From: JAPOXR01 sp963662395
Lineage (GTDB): Bacteria > Pseudomonadota > Alphaproteobacteria > Rhodobacterales > Rhodobacteraceae
NCBI GenBank assembly: GCA_963662395.1
Contig: OY759511.1
Span: 124,001-188,000 of the forward strand
Length of the DNA stretch: 64,000 nucleotides
Direction of reading: 5' to 3'
Position numbers and translations under genes: made by a program. How positions within the stretch are numbered: the first letter of the stretch is position 1; every line of letters starts with the position of its first letter. Positions 45,383-54,546 of the stretch are shown here, in pieces. The notes under the pieces were generated by a model, which saw only the letters and a list, made by a program, of their open reading frames with translations, made no database searches and was not told the DNA's origin.

Positions 45383-46570
45383 ATGTTAGGCGTGAGAGGA
45401 CCTGCGCAAGGCATTCCGGGGGGAAAGAAGATACTTACCAGGTTCGATATCTACATTTGTCTTCGCAGCCTGAAATTGCTGGTGATGCTTCTGGCGATAT
45501 TCGTGAGCATCAACTGGATCCGGCTGGCTGTCGAGGCGGTCGAAGGGCTGGTCTCCGGTGGCCAGTCCGGATGGAGTGTCATCGAATACATCCTCCTGCT
45601 GATTCCGCTGTCGTTTTCGAACGCGGTGGCGATGTCGTCATTCTTTGCGCTGACCTACCTGTTTTTCCGGTTGAATTCCGACCGGGAGATCATCGCCGTG
45701 AATTATGCCGGCATGGATCCGGCCCAGGTGGTCAAGCCGTTTCTTCTCATGGCGGCCCTGGCATCGACCCTGCTGGCCCTCCTGGAACACATCATCGTCC
45801 CGCTCAGCGAGTCACGGGCGACGGAAATCTCCACGCTGATCCAGCATGACCTGACCAATGTCCGCATCACCTCGGGACAGTTCCTGTTTCCGGTGGAGGG
45901 GGTTGCGGTCTTCGTCGGCAAGGTGGGCGAAGATGGCAGCTTGCAGAACGTCTTCATCCATGATGCCAGGACCCATGACAGGGAGCGCACGTATTATTCC
46001 GAGGACGCCATATTGGGGCATGGCGAGTTCGGCCTGGTCCTGGAGTTGAGCTCCGGCCATGCCGAGGAGTGGGACGAGACGGAGGCGGAGATCAAGATCC
46101 TGACTTTCGAGGCCATTCGCTTCAATCTCGACCGGGAAGACGAACCGGAACCGGTCAGCAACCAGGGCCTCAGATTCCGCTCCAGCCTCGACCTGGCGGG
46201 ATCATGGCTTGCGCCGGCAGTTGATGGCACCGACCAATTGCGCGGCTACGCGATCGAGATCAACAGCAGGTTCTTCGATTCGCTCAGATCGCTGGTCTAT
46301 CCCATGTTGGGGGTCATGATGCTGCTGGTCGCCGAAACATTCAGGTTCCAGCGTCACATCGCCTTCGTGCCGGCGATCCTGGCTGTCATCGTGATGCATG
46401 TCTTCGGCCAGTACATGGAAGACAAGGTGGAGGCTGGCAGTTCCCCGGTGGCGCTGATTCACCTGTCGCATGTCATTGCATTGCTGCTGGCCGGGCTGTT
46501 CCTGCACTGGTCACGATCGCCGCCTCCGCAGATCGTGCGCCTGCTCAGCCATTCGAGGCATTTGCGATGA
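45383..46570 (+). CDS. lptF: LPS export permease LptF
   Basis: Inner-membrane half of the LptB2FG exporter that pulls lipopolysaccharide out of the membrane toward LptC/A/D. TRFDIYICLRSLKLLVMLLAIFVSINWIRL opens the first helices, followed by the coupling helix region with NAVAMSSFFALTYLFFRLNSDREII, a large periplasmic beta-jellyroll domain (about residues 130-285) and three C-terminal helices. The start is doubtful. ATG 45383 has no ribosome site, but GGGAAAGAAG ends just before an in-frame ATA at 45431, which would give the typical short (M)LTRFDIY start. The stop overlaps the lptG start (ATGA). Confidence 0.88.
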   Translation: MLGVRGPAQGIPGGKKILTRFDIYICLRSLKLLVMLLAIFVSINWIRLAVEAVEGLVSGGQSGWSVIEYILLLIPLSFSNAVAMSSFFALTYLFFRLNSDREIIAVNYAGMDPAQVVKPFLLMAALASTLLALLEHIIVPLSESRATEISTLIQHDLTNVRITSGQFLFPVEGVAVFVGKVGEDGSLQNVFIHDARTHDRERTYYSEDAILGHGEFGLVLELSSGHAEEWDETEAEIKILTFEAIRFNLDREDEPEPVSNQGLRFRSSLDLAGSWLAPAVDGTDQLRGYAIEINSRFFDSLRSLVYPMLGVMMLLVAETFRFQRHIAFVPAILAVIVMHVFGQYMEDKVEAGSSPVALIHLSHVIALLLAGLFLHWSRSPPPQIVRLLSHSRHLR

Positions 46571-47730
46571 CCTTGGGTATCTACCTGGCACAACGATACC
46601 TGACGGCTTTCGGCGGCGTGACCCTGGGTATCTCGATCCTGTATTTTCTTGTCGAGATCGAAAGCCATGTCAGCTCGTACCGCAACCACGGGTTCAGCGC
46701 CCTGGAGTTGGTCGGGCTGACAATCCTCAAGACCCCGCAATCAATCTACTCGATTCTTCCGGCCATTGCCGGCCTGGCAGCGCTGTGGATGTCGCTGCGA
46801 TTGTCTTCAACCAGCCAGATGCCGGTCATCCGGGCCTCCGGGAAATCGGGGCTGTCGACCCTGCTCGTGCCGGCGGCGGCAGCGTTCATGATCGGAGTTT
46901 TCGCCACCACCGCCGTCAACCCGCTGATTGCCATCATGGCGGAAAAACATGGCGAGTTGATCAGCAGGGAGACGTTGCCTGACCGGCAGATCTATATCGA
47001 GGAGGGAGACCTGGCCTGGCTGAGGCAGGTCATCAATGACCGGCAGACCGTTGTCCGCGCCTCGCGGACGGTCGGCGGCAATCTCTTCGAGGATGTCCAT
47101 ATCTTCGTCTTCGACCAGGATGGGATGCCAATTCGACGCATGCATGCCGCGTCGGCGGAACTGGTTGATGATGTGTCGAGGAAGACGGAGATCATCCCGT
47201 ATTCGGCACTCCTGGAGCCGATCCCCTCGGGCAAGTCGGGTTTTTGCCTGTACGGTGTGCGGACCTGGAATCACGCCGAAAACCTGGACGAGTTGGTGAC
47301 CGACCCGTCGGTCATCAATGTCGACTGCCTGCCGACGGTTCTGACATCGACGCAAATCCGCGAGGCCCTGGGACCGCCGGGCTCGCTCCCGTTCTGGAAC
47401 CTTCGCTCACGGATTGGATGGCTGGACGAGGCCGGCTTCTCGTCGCTGCGTCACCGGGTCCATTTTCATGTCGAGACCGCCAAGCCGGTGCTGTTGGCGG
47501 CCATGGTGCTGCTTGGCGGCTGCCTGACCCTGCGCCCGGCCCGACTGGCAAACATGACGGCGATGGTGACAGTTGCGCTGGTGCTGATACTTGGCGCCAT
47601 CGTGCTGGGCGATTTTGCCCGGGTGCTTGGTGAAGGCCAGGAAGTGCCGGCCCAGATTGCCGCATGGTTTCCCCCGTTGGTCGTACTGGTATTGTCGCTT
47701 GGTCTCCTGTTGTACCTCGAGGACGGGTAA
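46567..47730 (+). CDS. lptG: LPS export permease LptG
   Basis: A 387-residue partner of LptF. It has the same architecture: MTLGIYLAQRYLTAFGGVTLGISILYFLVEI, coupling region APQ-like TPQSIYSILPAIAGLAALWMSLRLSSTSQMPVIRASG, a periplasmic beta-jellyroll, and C-terminal helices including MVLLGGCLTLRPAR. ATG 46567 overlaps the lptF stop by 4 bases. The lptD gene follows after 6 bases. Confidence 0.93.
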   Translation: MTLGIYLAQRYLTAFGGVTLGISILYFLVEIESHVSSYRNHGFSALELVGLTILKTPQSIYSILPAIAGLAALWMSLRLSSTSQMPVIRASGKSGLSTLLVPAAAAFMIGVFATTAVNPLIAIMAEKHGELISRETLPDRQIYIEEGDLAWLRQVINDRQTVVRASRTVGGNLFEDVHIFVFDQDGMPIRRMHAASAELVDDVSRKTEIIPYSALLEPIPSGKSGFCLYGVRTWNHAENLDELVTDPSVINVDCLPTVLTSTQIREALGPPGSLPFWNLRSRIGWLDEAGFSSLRHRVHFHVETAKPVLLAAMVLLGGCLTLRPARLANMTAMVTVALVLILGAIVLGDFARVLGEGQEVPAQIAAWFPPLVVLVLSLGLLLYLEDG

Positions 47731-47736
47731 GGGAAA

Positions 47737-49833
47737 TTGCGATTTGTGTTGAAGTTCCTGGTGTTGCTGCACCTTGCCTCTGCAACAGCAGCACAGGACA
47801 GCGCGTCCATTGTCGCCGACGAGATGGTCTATTCCGGCTCCACGGATGAGTTCACGGCCATGGGCAATGTCGAGGTCTATTTCGAGGGCTACGTGCTCCA
47901 TACCGACAGGCTCGATGTTGTCGGCGATACCATCACCTTCAGCACGCCCTCTTCCTTCCTCGATGCGCAAGGCAACCCGGGGAGATCGGAGTCGGGAGAG
48001 ATCGACAAGGATTTCCGGAACGGCGTTCTCAACGGAATCCGGATGCTGCTTGCCGACCAGCTCTACATGGCCGGCTCACAGCTGACCCTCGAGGACGGGC
48101 GGTATTCGAGGATCAGGAACGCGGTCGTCACTACCTGCAGCATTTGCCAGGAAGGCGAGACGCCGGATTGGCATTTCCGGGCGCGCCAACTGGTCCATGA
48201 CCGGGCCGAGAGGCAAATCTACATGCGGGATGTGGATTTCGTTCTCGGAGAGACCGTATTGGCCCGCCTGCCCTCGCTGCGGGTTCCCGACCCGACCGTC
48301 GAGCGAATGAGCGGGTTCCTGATGCCGGTCGTGAAGTATTCGTCGGAGAAGGGTGTCCGGGCCAGGGTGCCATATTTCCATACACTGGGCGATCATGCCG
48401 ACATGACGATCACGCCCGGTGCCACCAGCAAGGGACAGTTCATGTTCGGGGCCGAGTATCGCCGCCTCTACAGTGCCGGCGGATTCACCGCCGAAGGGCT
48501 GGTTGTCTCCGACCGCAAGCATGTCGAGAAGGTTCGGGGGCATGTCGGCCTGTCGGGAGACTGGGAATTCGGACAGGGGACCATGCTTGATTTTTCGCTC
48601 GAGGACGTGACCGACCCGACCGTGCTGTCCGATTTTGACGTGTCCGAGGATTCGGAGATCACCAGCTCGGTCAGGATCCGCCGCCGTGAGACGAGAGGTT
48701 ATGCAGAAGCCCGCACCCGGTATATCGAACGATTCGACGACGAGGATCGAACACTGCCGCGGATGGTCCATGAATTCAGCTGGCAGCGACGATTCTCCCC
48801 GTCGGCATCTGCAGGCTCCTTCGGTCTGGCCCTCGAGGCGCATTCGGTGCAAAGACATGCCACCGAGGGCCGACATGCCAGGGACGTGGCCAGGGGCTCG
48901 GTCGATGTCGACTGGAGGAATAGCTGGTTGCTCGACAGCGGAATGATCCTGTCGACGGAGGCGCTGGTCCGGTTTGATCACTACAAGGTCCAGCAGGACA
49001 AGAAATTTCCCCGGGCCATTAGCCGGTCATCTCGTACAATTGCCGCCGAGCTGCGGTGGCCATTCGAGCAGGTCGGCGGGAGCGGATACCAGATGATCGA
49101 ACCCTTTGCCCAACTGGTATGGTCGCCGATCAGCGATGACGACGACATTCCCAATGAAGACAGCATGTACGTGGAGTTCGACGAGACCAACCTTCGATCC
49201 CTGGACCGGTTTCCGGGGCGTGACCGGAACGAACAGGGGGCCCGGTTGAATGTCGGAGTCAAGCATTCAGGCCAGTTGGCTGGCGGTGGCGGGTTTGAAT
49301 GGATGGTCGGAGGAGTCATCCGCAACCGCGACAACATGCAGTTTTCCAGGGCAAGCGGGTTGTCCGGCAGGAGATCAAACCTGGTGGCGGCGGGGATGCT
49401 GGAGCTTGGAGCCGGGCTGACCGTCGACCAGCGGGCGGTCCTGGACTCGAAACTTGACCTGGCCAAGGCCGAGTCGCTGATTCGCTTCGACAGCGAGGAG
49501 ACGCATGTGACGCTCGGCTATTCGTGGCTGCTGATGGACCGACAGGAAGGCATGACCAACGATGTTGAATCGGTGCTGTTTTCGGCCGAACAATCCCTGG
49601 ATGATGACTGGTGGGTCATCGGTGACCTGCAATATGACCTGAACCGGGAGGGTGAGAACCAGGCGGGGCTGCAACTTTCACGCCGCAGCCGCTGTTTGCT
49701 GGTGACATTCGGCCTCGACCGGAGCCTGAAGACCGCAACCACGCCCAAGGCAAAAACCAAGCTGGAATTCAGTGTTTCATTGTTGGGCTTGATGAACGAC
49801 CGCGATAGTGCCACATCGGGCTGCAACTCGTGA
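47737..49833 (+). CDS. lptD: LPS-assembly outer membrane protein LptD
   Basis: A 698-residue outer-membrane barrel that inserts lipopolysaccharide at the cell surface. Residues 1-19 are a signal peptide ending ATAAQ, then an OstA/LptA-like N-domain (SIVADEMVYSGSTDEFTAMGNVEVYFEGY), then TLEDGRYSRIRNAVVTTCSICQEGETPDWHFRA and VLARLPSLRVPDPTVERMSGFLMP, landmark regions of LptD, followed by a beta-barrel rich in alternating residues. The start is TTG 47737 with GGGAA close upstream; GTG 47746 is an alternative. Cysteines occur in the CSIC pair and near the C-terminus, where disulfides are expected. Confidence 0.92.
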   Translation: MRFVLKFLVLLHLASATAAQDSASIVADEMVYSGSTDEFTAMGNVEVYFEGYVLHTDRLDVVGDTITFSTPSSFLDAQGNPGRSESGEIDKDFRNGVLNGIRMLLADQLYMAGSQLTLEDGRYSRIRNAVVTTCSICQEGETPDWHFRARQLVHDRAERQIYMRDVDFVLGETVLARLPSLRVPDPTVERMSGFLMPVVKYSSEKGVRARVPYFHTLGDHADMTITPGATSKGQFMFGAEYRRLYSAGGFTAEGLVVSDRKHVEKVRGHVGLSGDWEFGQGTMLDFSLEDVTDPTVLSDFDVSEDSEITSSVRIRRRETRGYAEARTRYIERFDDEDRTLPRMVHEFSWQRRFSPSASAGSFGLALEAHSVQRHATEGRHARDVARGSVDVDWRNSWLLDSGMILSTEALVRFDHYKVQQDKKFPRAISRSSRTIAAELRWPFEQVGGSGYQMIEPFAQLVWSPISDDDDIPNEDSMYVEFDETNLRSLDRFPGRDRNEQGARLNVGVKHSGQLAGGGGFEWMVGGVIRNRDNMQFSRASGLSGRRSNLVAAGMLELGAGLTVDQRAVLDSKLDLAKAESLIRFDSEETHVTLGYSWLLMDRQEGMTNDVESVLFSAEQSLDDDWWVIGDLQYDLNREGENQAGLQLSRRSRCLLVTFGLDRSLKTATTPKAKTKLEFSVSLLGLMNDRDSATSGCNS

Positions 49834-49852
49834 ATTCAACGGATCGGTTTCA

Positions 49853-51070
49853 ATGACCTTGTGTTTCAGGAAGGCGGTATGCACCGCCCTGTTCATCCTG
49901 CTCCCGGCCATCGGCTCCGGCGGGCCCTTCAGTACAGCGATCAGCGTCAACGGGGCCGCGATCAGCAATTACGATATCGACCAGCGGGTGAAGATGCTGC
50001 GGGTGTTGGGGGTTACCGGCAACCTGCCGGGAAAGGCAGAGGATGCGCTGGTCAATGACCGACTGTATCTGCAGGAGGCCGAGAGGCTGGGTATCGAAGT
50101 CGGACCGTCGCTGGTCGAAGACGGGATTGCCGAATACGCAAGCCGGTTGCAGATGACGCCGGACCAGTTCTACCGGCATCTGGGGGCCGCCGGCGTGAAC
50201 AGGGATACCGTTTACGAATTTGTTCGGGCAGGTGTGAACTGGCGCGAAATCGTGAGCGTCAGGTTTGGAAGAGTTGCCCGGGAGGTGACCGATGACGAAA
50301 TTGACCAGGCGCTGGCGCTTCAGGGCACGGCCTATAGCGAACAGGTGCTGCTGTCCGAGATCGTGATGCAGTTCAGGCCAGCGACACGGGACCGGATCGT
50401 GGCCATTGCCGAAACCATCGTGCGTTCGGCCAGGTCGTCCGGCGAGTTTTCCGAAGCAGCCCGCTCGCTGTCGGATGCCCCGAGTGCCCGGCAGGGCGGC
50501 TCCGTCGGCTGGGTCGCCTTCGACAGTATCGATGGCAATATCCGGGGCCGGCTGCAACGAGCAGCAACGGGAACCGCGGTGGGTCCGTTCATTTCCGGGA
50601 ATGCGGTCACCGTGTTCTTCAAGAGAGACACGCGGGAGGTGGAGATCCAGCAAAGGGGATGGTTCGCCGACGATTATGCCACGTTGAGGGTGTATGGAGG
50701 TGGCAGTCAATCGGCCCGCAGCCTGGCAGAAGCGATCCGGAGGCGGCTGGAGACATGCAACGATCTGCTGGCCGAGTCACGTCGATTCCCGAAGGGAAGT
50801 CATGTCCGCATGACAACGGCGCCCGAGGACACGGTCGAGAGTCTGCGGGAGCCCTTGAGCAGGCTGGATGCCGGCGAAACGACAATCATCGATTCGACGA
50901 GCGCCGGGATCGATACCTCGCTGATCCTGATGCTGTGCGATCGCAAGTCAGGGATTGATCCCGAGGCCCGGCAGGCTGTCCTTGGAAGTCTGAGAAACGA
51001 GAAGGCGGAGGATCTGTCGGCCAAGCTGCTCTCCAGCCTTCGGGCAGCGGCGATCATCAAGAGATATTGA
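49853..51070 (+). CDS. surA: Periplasmic chaperone/peptidyl-prolyl isomerase SurA
   Basis: A 405-residue periplasmic folding factor for outer membrane proteins such as LptD. The signal peptide (about residues 1-22) is followed by a SurA N-domain (ISVNGAAISNYDIDQRVKMLRVLG, PGKAEDALVNDRLYLQEAERLGI) and a parvulin-like rotamase domain (VLLSEIVMQF...SARQGGSVGWVAFDSI). ATG 49853 is chosen since the signal peptide starts there; the ribosome site is weak. The stop overlaps the pdxA start. Confidence 0.9.
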   Translation: MTLCFRKAVCTALFILLPAIGSGGPFSTAISVNGAAISNYDIDQRVKMLRVLGVTGNLPGKAEDALVNDRLYLQEAERLGIEVGPSLVEDGIAEYASRLQMTPDQFYRHLGAAGVNRDTVYEFVRAGVNWREIVSVRFGRVAREVTDDEIDQALALQGTAYSEQVLLSEIVMQFRPATRDRIVAIAETIVRSARSSGEFSEAARSLSDAPSARQGGSVGWVAFDSIDGNIRGRLQRAATGTAVGPFISGNAVTVFFKRDTREVEIQQRGWFADDYATLRVYGGGSQSARSLAEAIRRRLETCNDLLAESRRFPKGSHVRMTTAPEDTVESLREPLSRLDAGETTIIDSTSAGIDTSLILMLCDRKSGIDPEARQAVLGSLRNEKAEDLSAKLLSSLRAAAIIKRY

Positions 51071-52050
51071 TCGGGGCGGTTGCACTGACTGCCGGCGAGC
51101 CCGCCGGCATCGGTCCGGAACAGGCGCTTGCGGCCTGGGCGCGCCTCAGGGAATGCCAACCCTATTACCTGATCGCCGACAGGGGAATGGTCGCTGGTCG
51201 GCACTCGCCGGTGAAGGTGGTCGAAATCGATCACCCGTCCGAGGCGACGGGCGCGCTCAAGCGTGGCCTGCCGCTGATTCACCTCCCCTTCCCGGTCCCG
51301 GTCCGGCCCGGCGAGCCCAATCCGGAAAATGCCGGCGCTGTCCTGGAATCGATCCGGGTGGCGGTCGAACATGCTCGCTCGGGGCTGGCATCGGCCATCT
51401 GCACCGGCCCGGTCAACAAGCGGGTGCTGGCCCTGGGCGGCGAATTCGATCATCCGGGCCAGACCGAACTCCTGGCCAGTCTTTGCGGGGCGGGGCGGGC
51501 AGTCATGATGCTGGTTTCGCCACATCTGCGGGTGGTGCCTGCCACGACCCATATTGCACTGGCCGATGTCCCCGGATCGCTGGACCGGGAGTTGCTGATT
51601 GACGTGTGCGAAACCACGTTGTCGTCACTGGTCCACGACTTCGGAATTCGGCAGCCGCGGCTGGAGATCTCGGGACTCAATCCGCACGCAGGAGAGTCGG
51701 GCCTTTTTGGCAACCAGGAACAGGAGATCATCGGCCCGGCAATCAGCGAGTTGCAATCCCGCGGGCATGCGGTATCCGGCCCGTCTTCGGCTGACACGAT
51801 GTTCCACCCGGAGGCGCGCGCACGCTACGACGCCGCGGTCTGCATGTATCATGACCAGGCCCTGGTCCCCTTCAAGACCCTGGATTTCTTCAACGGCGTG
51901 AACGTCACGCTCGGCCTGCCGATTGTCCGGACCTCTCCCGATCACGGGCCGGCGCTGGATATTGCCGGGACCGGGACGGCCCGGTCTACGAGCCTGGAGG
52001 AGGCGATCCTGCTCGCCGGCAGGCTGGCCGGGTCCAGATACGGCCATTGA
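51067..52050 (+). CDS. pdxA: 4-hydroxythreonine-4-phosphate dehydrogenase
   Basis: A 327-residue NAD-dependent enzyme of the DXP-dependent vitamin B6 pathway. It has VALTAGEPAGIGPEQALAAW, TGPVNKRVLAL, FDHPGQTELLA, THIALADVPG, GLNPHAGESGLFGNQE, SADTMFHPEARARYDAAVCMYHDQALVPFKTL and VNVTLGLPIVRTSPDHG with metal-binding histidines. The start is TTG 51067, overlapping the surA stop, which fits the family N-terminus. It ends overlapping the rsmA start. Confidence 0.94.
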   Translation: MIGAVALTAGEPAGIGPEQALAAWARLRECQPYYLIADRGMVAGRHSPVKVVEIDHPSEATGALKRGLPLIHLPFPVPVRPGEPNPENAGAVLESIRVAVEHARSGLASAICTGPVNKRVLALGGEFDHPGQTELLASLCGAGRAVMMLVSPHLRVVPATTHIALADVPGSLDRELLIDVCETTLSSLVHDFGIRQPRLEISGLNPHAGESGLFGNQEQEIIGPAISELQSRGHAVSGPSSADTMFHPEARARYDAAVCMYHDQALVPFKTLDFFNGVNVTLGLPIVRTSPDHGPALDIAGTGTARSTSLEEAILLAGRLAGSRYGH

Positions 52051-52919
52051 TGCACGGCATCGACCAGCTTCCTCCCTTGCGCGAGATCATTGCCAGGCAC
52101 GGTTTGTCGGCGCGCCGGCAACTCGGGCAGAATTTTCTGCTGGATCTGAACCTGACGGCAAAGATCGTCCGCAAGGCCGGCCCCCTGCCCGGCTATTCGG
52201 TGCTGGAGATCGGGCCGGGGCCGGGTGGTCTGACCCGCAGCCTGGTGCTGGCCGGAGCCTCGACGGTGGTGGTCGTGGAAAAGGACGCTCGATTCCTGCC
52301 GGCACTGGATGAAATCTCCAGGGCATCAGGCGGGGTGGTCTCGGTCATTCATGGCGATGCCCTGGAGGTTGATCCGGCGGAACTGATCTCGCCCCCGGCG
52401 CGGATCATTGCCAACCTGCCCTACAATATCGGCACCGAGTTGCTGGCCCGGTGGCTGTCAGGGCCGGGATGGCCTCCCGTATGGTCCAGCCTGACCCTTG
52501 CATTCCAGAGCGAGCTTGCCGACCGGCTGGTGGCAGGACCCGGAGGAAAATCATATGGCAGGCTGTCGGTCCTGGCCCAGTGGCGCTGCTCGGTCAGCAT
52601 TGCCATGTCGCTGCCGGCCTCGGCCTTCGTGCCACCTCCGAAGGTGACATCGAAAATCGTGCATTTCGAAAGCCTGCCGGAGCCGATCGCCCGGGCAAGA
52701 CCCCGGATCCTGTTCAGGATCGTCAAGGCGGCATTCGGTCACCGGCGAAAGATGCTTCGATCCAGCCTCAGGAAGGAGACGCCGCGAATTGCCGAATTGC
52801 TGAAGGCGGCGGGTATTGCTCCCGATGCCAGGGCGGACTCGATAGGCATACCGGAATATTGCGCATTGGCGCGGGAGTTCGAGCGGCAGGAGGTGTCTCC
52901 GGCTGACAGGCGGGGATGA
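52050..52919 (+). CDS. rsmA: 16S rRNA dimethyladenosine transferase
   Basis: A 289-residue enzyme (KsgA) that dimethylates two adjacent adenines near the 3' end of 16S rRNA during ribosome maturation. It has ARRQLGQNFLLDLNL, VLEIGPGPGGLTRSLVLAG (SAM site), VEKDARFLPAL, IIANLPYNIGTELL (motif IV) and SAFVPPPKVTSKIVHF. ATG 52050 shares a base with the pdxA stop (TGATG). It is the last gene of the lptF-lptG-lptD-surA-pdxA-rsmA operon. Confidence 0.95.
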   Translation: MHGIDQLPPLREIIARHGLSARRQLGQNFLLDLNLTAKIVRKAGPLPGYSVLEIGPGPGGLTRSLVLAGASTVVVVEKDARFLPALDEISRASGGVVSVIHGDALEVDPAELISPPARIIANLPYNIGTELLARWLSGPGWPPVWSSLTLAFQSELADRLVAGPGGKSYGRLSVLAQWRCSVSIAMSLPASAFVPPPKVTSKIVHFESLPEPIARARPRILFRIVKAAFGHRRKMLRSSLRKETPRIAELLKAAGIAPDARADSIGIPEYCALAREFERQEVSPADRRG

Positions 52920-52973
52920 CACCGGCACACAGCCGGTCGGGCAGTGCAGTGGCCGGAATGACCGGCGGGGAGT

Positions 52974-53402
52974 CTATTCGAGGCTGGTTCCCGGTGAGTC
53001 CTCGGCAGCCGGTCTCGCCGGCATCCTTCTCAATGGCAGGGAATCGGAATTCAGCTTGTCGGCACCATTCGCCTGGCCAACCGGTTCAGGCGCGACGTCG
53101 GCCGGTCTTCCCGAATTTTCGGCAGCTGCCTGCTGTTCCTGCCGGACCTGCTCCTTCTGTCGCTGCGCTTCGCCGAGGATCCGGACATAATGTTCCGAAT
53201 GCTGGCTGTAGCTTTCGCCGGCAACCCGATCGCCGGCCAGAAACGCGTCCCGGGCCATCGCCTGGTATTTGTCAATGATCTGCTGTGGGTTGCCCCTGAC
53301 CTTGCCGTCCGGGCCGGAGCTTTCAAACACCCGGTTGACGACATTCCCGTTGCTCCGCCGATTGCCCTTGTTTCGTGAACGCGACTTGTTGGAAGTTCTC
53401 AT
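52974..53402 (-). CDS. DUF4167 domain protein
   Basis: A 142-residue basic protein. N-terminus MRTSNKSRSRNKGNRR is strongly basic, then NVVNRVFESSGPDGKVRGNPQQIIDKYQAMARDAFLAGDRVAGESYSQHSEHYVRIL matches DUF4167, followed by a Gln/Glu-rich low-complexity tail. Function is unestablished; the basic repeat suggests RNA or nucleoid binding. ATG 53402 is chosen since the conserved start lies there. The prmC and prfA genes lie upstream in the same direction, the standard alphaproteobacterial neighbourhood. Confidence 0.88.
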   Translation of the reverse strand: MRTSNKSRSRNKGNRRSNGNVVNRVFESSGPDGKVRGNPQQIIDKYQAMARDAFLAGDRVAGESYSQHSEHYVRILGEAQRQKEQVRQEQQAAAENSGRPADVAPEPVGQANGADKLNSDSLPLRRMPARPAAEDSPGTSLE

Positions 53403-53712
53403 GTCATTCGCCGATTTGTTTCGTTGTAATGCGGGCCGACTACGGTCGTACGACCGGGATCCAATAGCCTGTTTACGGATCAACTGCCCTGTTGGCGGAC
53501 CATGCTGCTACTGAGCGAGGCGTCCGCGAGGTCCCTATCGAACTGTTCATGCGACATGTGACTCGTCCGGAAATCACATCGCTTGCCGAGAAAGTCCCGA
53601 TAGCCAAGTTTGGCGGCAATACACAAGATCACACGATTGCCACAACAACTGTGCGGACGTTACGCCATAACGGCTGTCTTTTGCAGTGCATGGTCAAGAT
53701 AATTTCCTGCTG
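53403..53712. other. Intergenic region before DUF4167
   Basis: 310 bases with no credible gene. It contains the perfect palindrome at 53443-53456 close to the DUF4167 start, presumably within its promoter. Confidence 0.4.
53443..53456. promoter_or_regulatory. 14-bp perfect palindrome upstream of DUF4167
   Basis: CGGTCGTACGACCG has no spacer and reads the same on both strands. It lies 41 bases before the DUF4167 start codon and could be an operator. Confidence 0.3.
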
Positions 53713-54546
53713 TTACGCTTTTGCAACTAGTGCGCGCCGCCGCCCGTCGAGATCATGCAGCATGCGGTCGACACGAAATCCGCATCCGGCAACAATTTCC
53801 GCAACCTCGCCCTGCTGGCCGGCACCGAATTCCAGCAACAGGTGACCATCGGGGGCGAGGCATGCAGCTGCGTTGGCGGTGATGCTGCGAAAGGCCGACA
53901 AGCCGTCCCCGCCATCAGTCAAAGCCAGACGCGGCTCCCAATGCAGCAGCTCCGGCGGCGAGTCGCCATACTCCCGGGCCGACAGGTAGGGAGGGTTCGA
54001 GATGATCATGTCAAACTTGCCGGTGATGCCGGCAAGCCAGTCCGACCAGAAGAATTCGGCCCGGCCGCCCAACCCGAGCCTGCTGCCGTTGAGCCTGGCA
54101 ATCTCCAGGGCTGCATGGCTGACATCGGTGCCGATGCCGGTTGCCGTCGGCAGCCTGGCCAGGATCGAGAGCAGCAGGCATCCGCTGCCGGTTCCAAGAT
54201 CAAGAATTCGTGCCGGGCGGATCCGGATCGCCTCCTCGACCAGGGTTTCCGAATCCGGGCGCGGATCCAGTACATCCGATGTGACCGCGAACACGTGTTC
54301 ATGAAAATGCCGCTGTCCGATGATCTGCGAGACCGGGCGGCGGGATTCACGCTGGCTGATCCAGTCCTCGAGCAGTTCCGATGTCGCAATGCCACTACTC
54401 TCGTGCAGCAGGAACGAATCGCTGCCGCCGACTCGCCGGTTGGCCTCACCCACCAGCATCCAGGCATCCCTGACCGGATCATCGACGCCGGCGACCCTGA
54501 ATCGCCGGGCAGCCGCCGAAATGACGTCGGCCATGGTCGCGCTCAT
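53713..54546 (-). CDS. prmC: Peptide chain release factor N5-glutamine methyltransferase
   Basis: A 277-residue SAM-dependent enzyme that methylates the glutamine of the GGQ motif in release factors. The N-terminal helical domain is followed by ILDLGTGSGCLLLSIL, GTDVSHAALEIARLN, and the catalytic NPPYLSAREY. Its start overlaps the end of prfA, encoding its substrate, by 4 bases. Confidence 0.94.
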   Translation of the reverse strand: MSATMADVISAAARRFRVAGVDDPVRDAWMLVGEANRRVGGSDSFLLHESSGIATSELLEDWISQRESRRPVSQIIGQRHFHEHVFAVTSDVLDPRPDSETLVEEAIRIRPARILDLGTGSGCLLLSILARLPTATGIGTDVSHAALEIARLNGSRLGLGGRAEFFWSDWLAGITGKFDMIISNPPYLSAREYGDSPPELLHWEPRLALTDGGDGLSAFRSITANAAACLAPDGHLLLEFGAGQQGEVAEIVAGCGFRVDRMLHDLDGRRRALVAKA

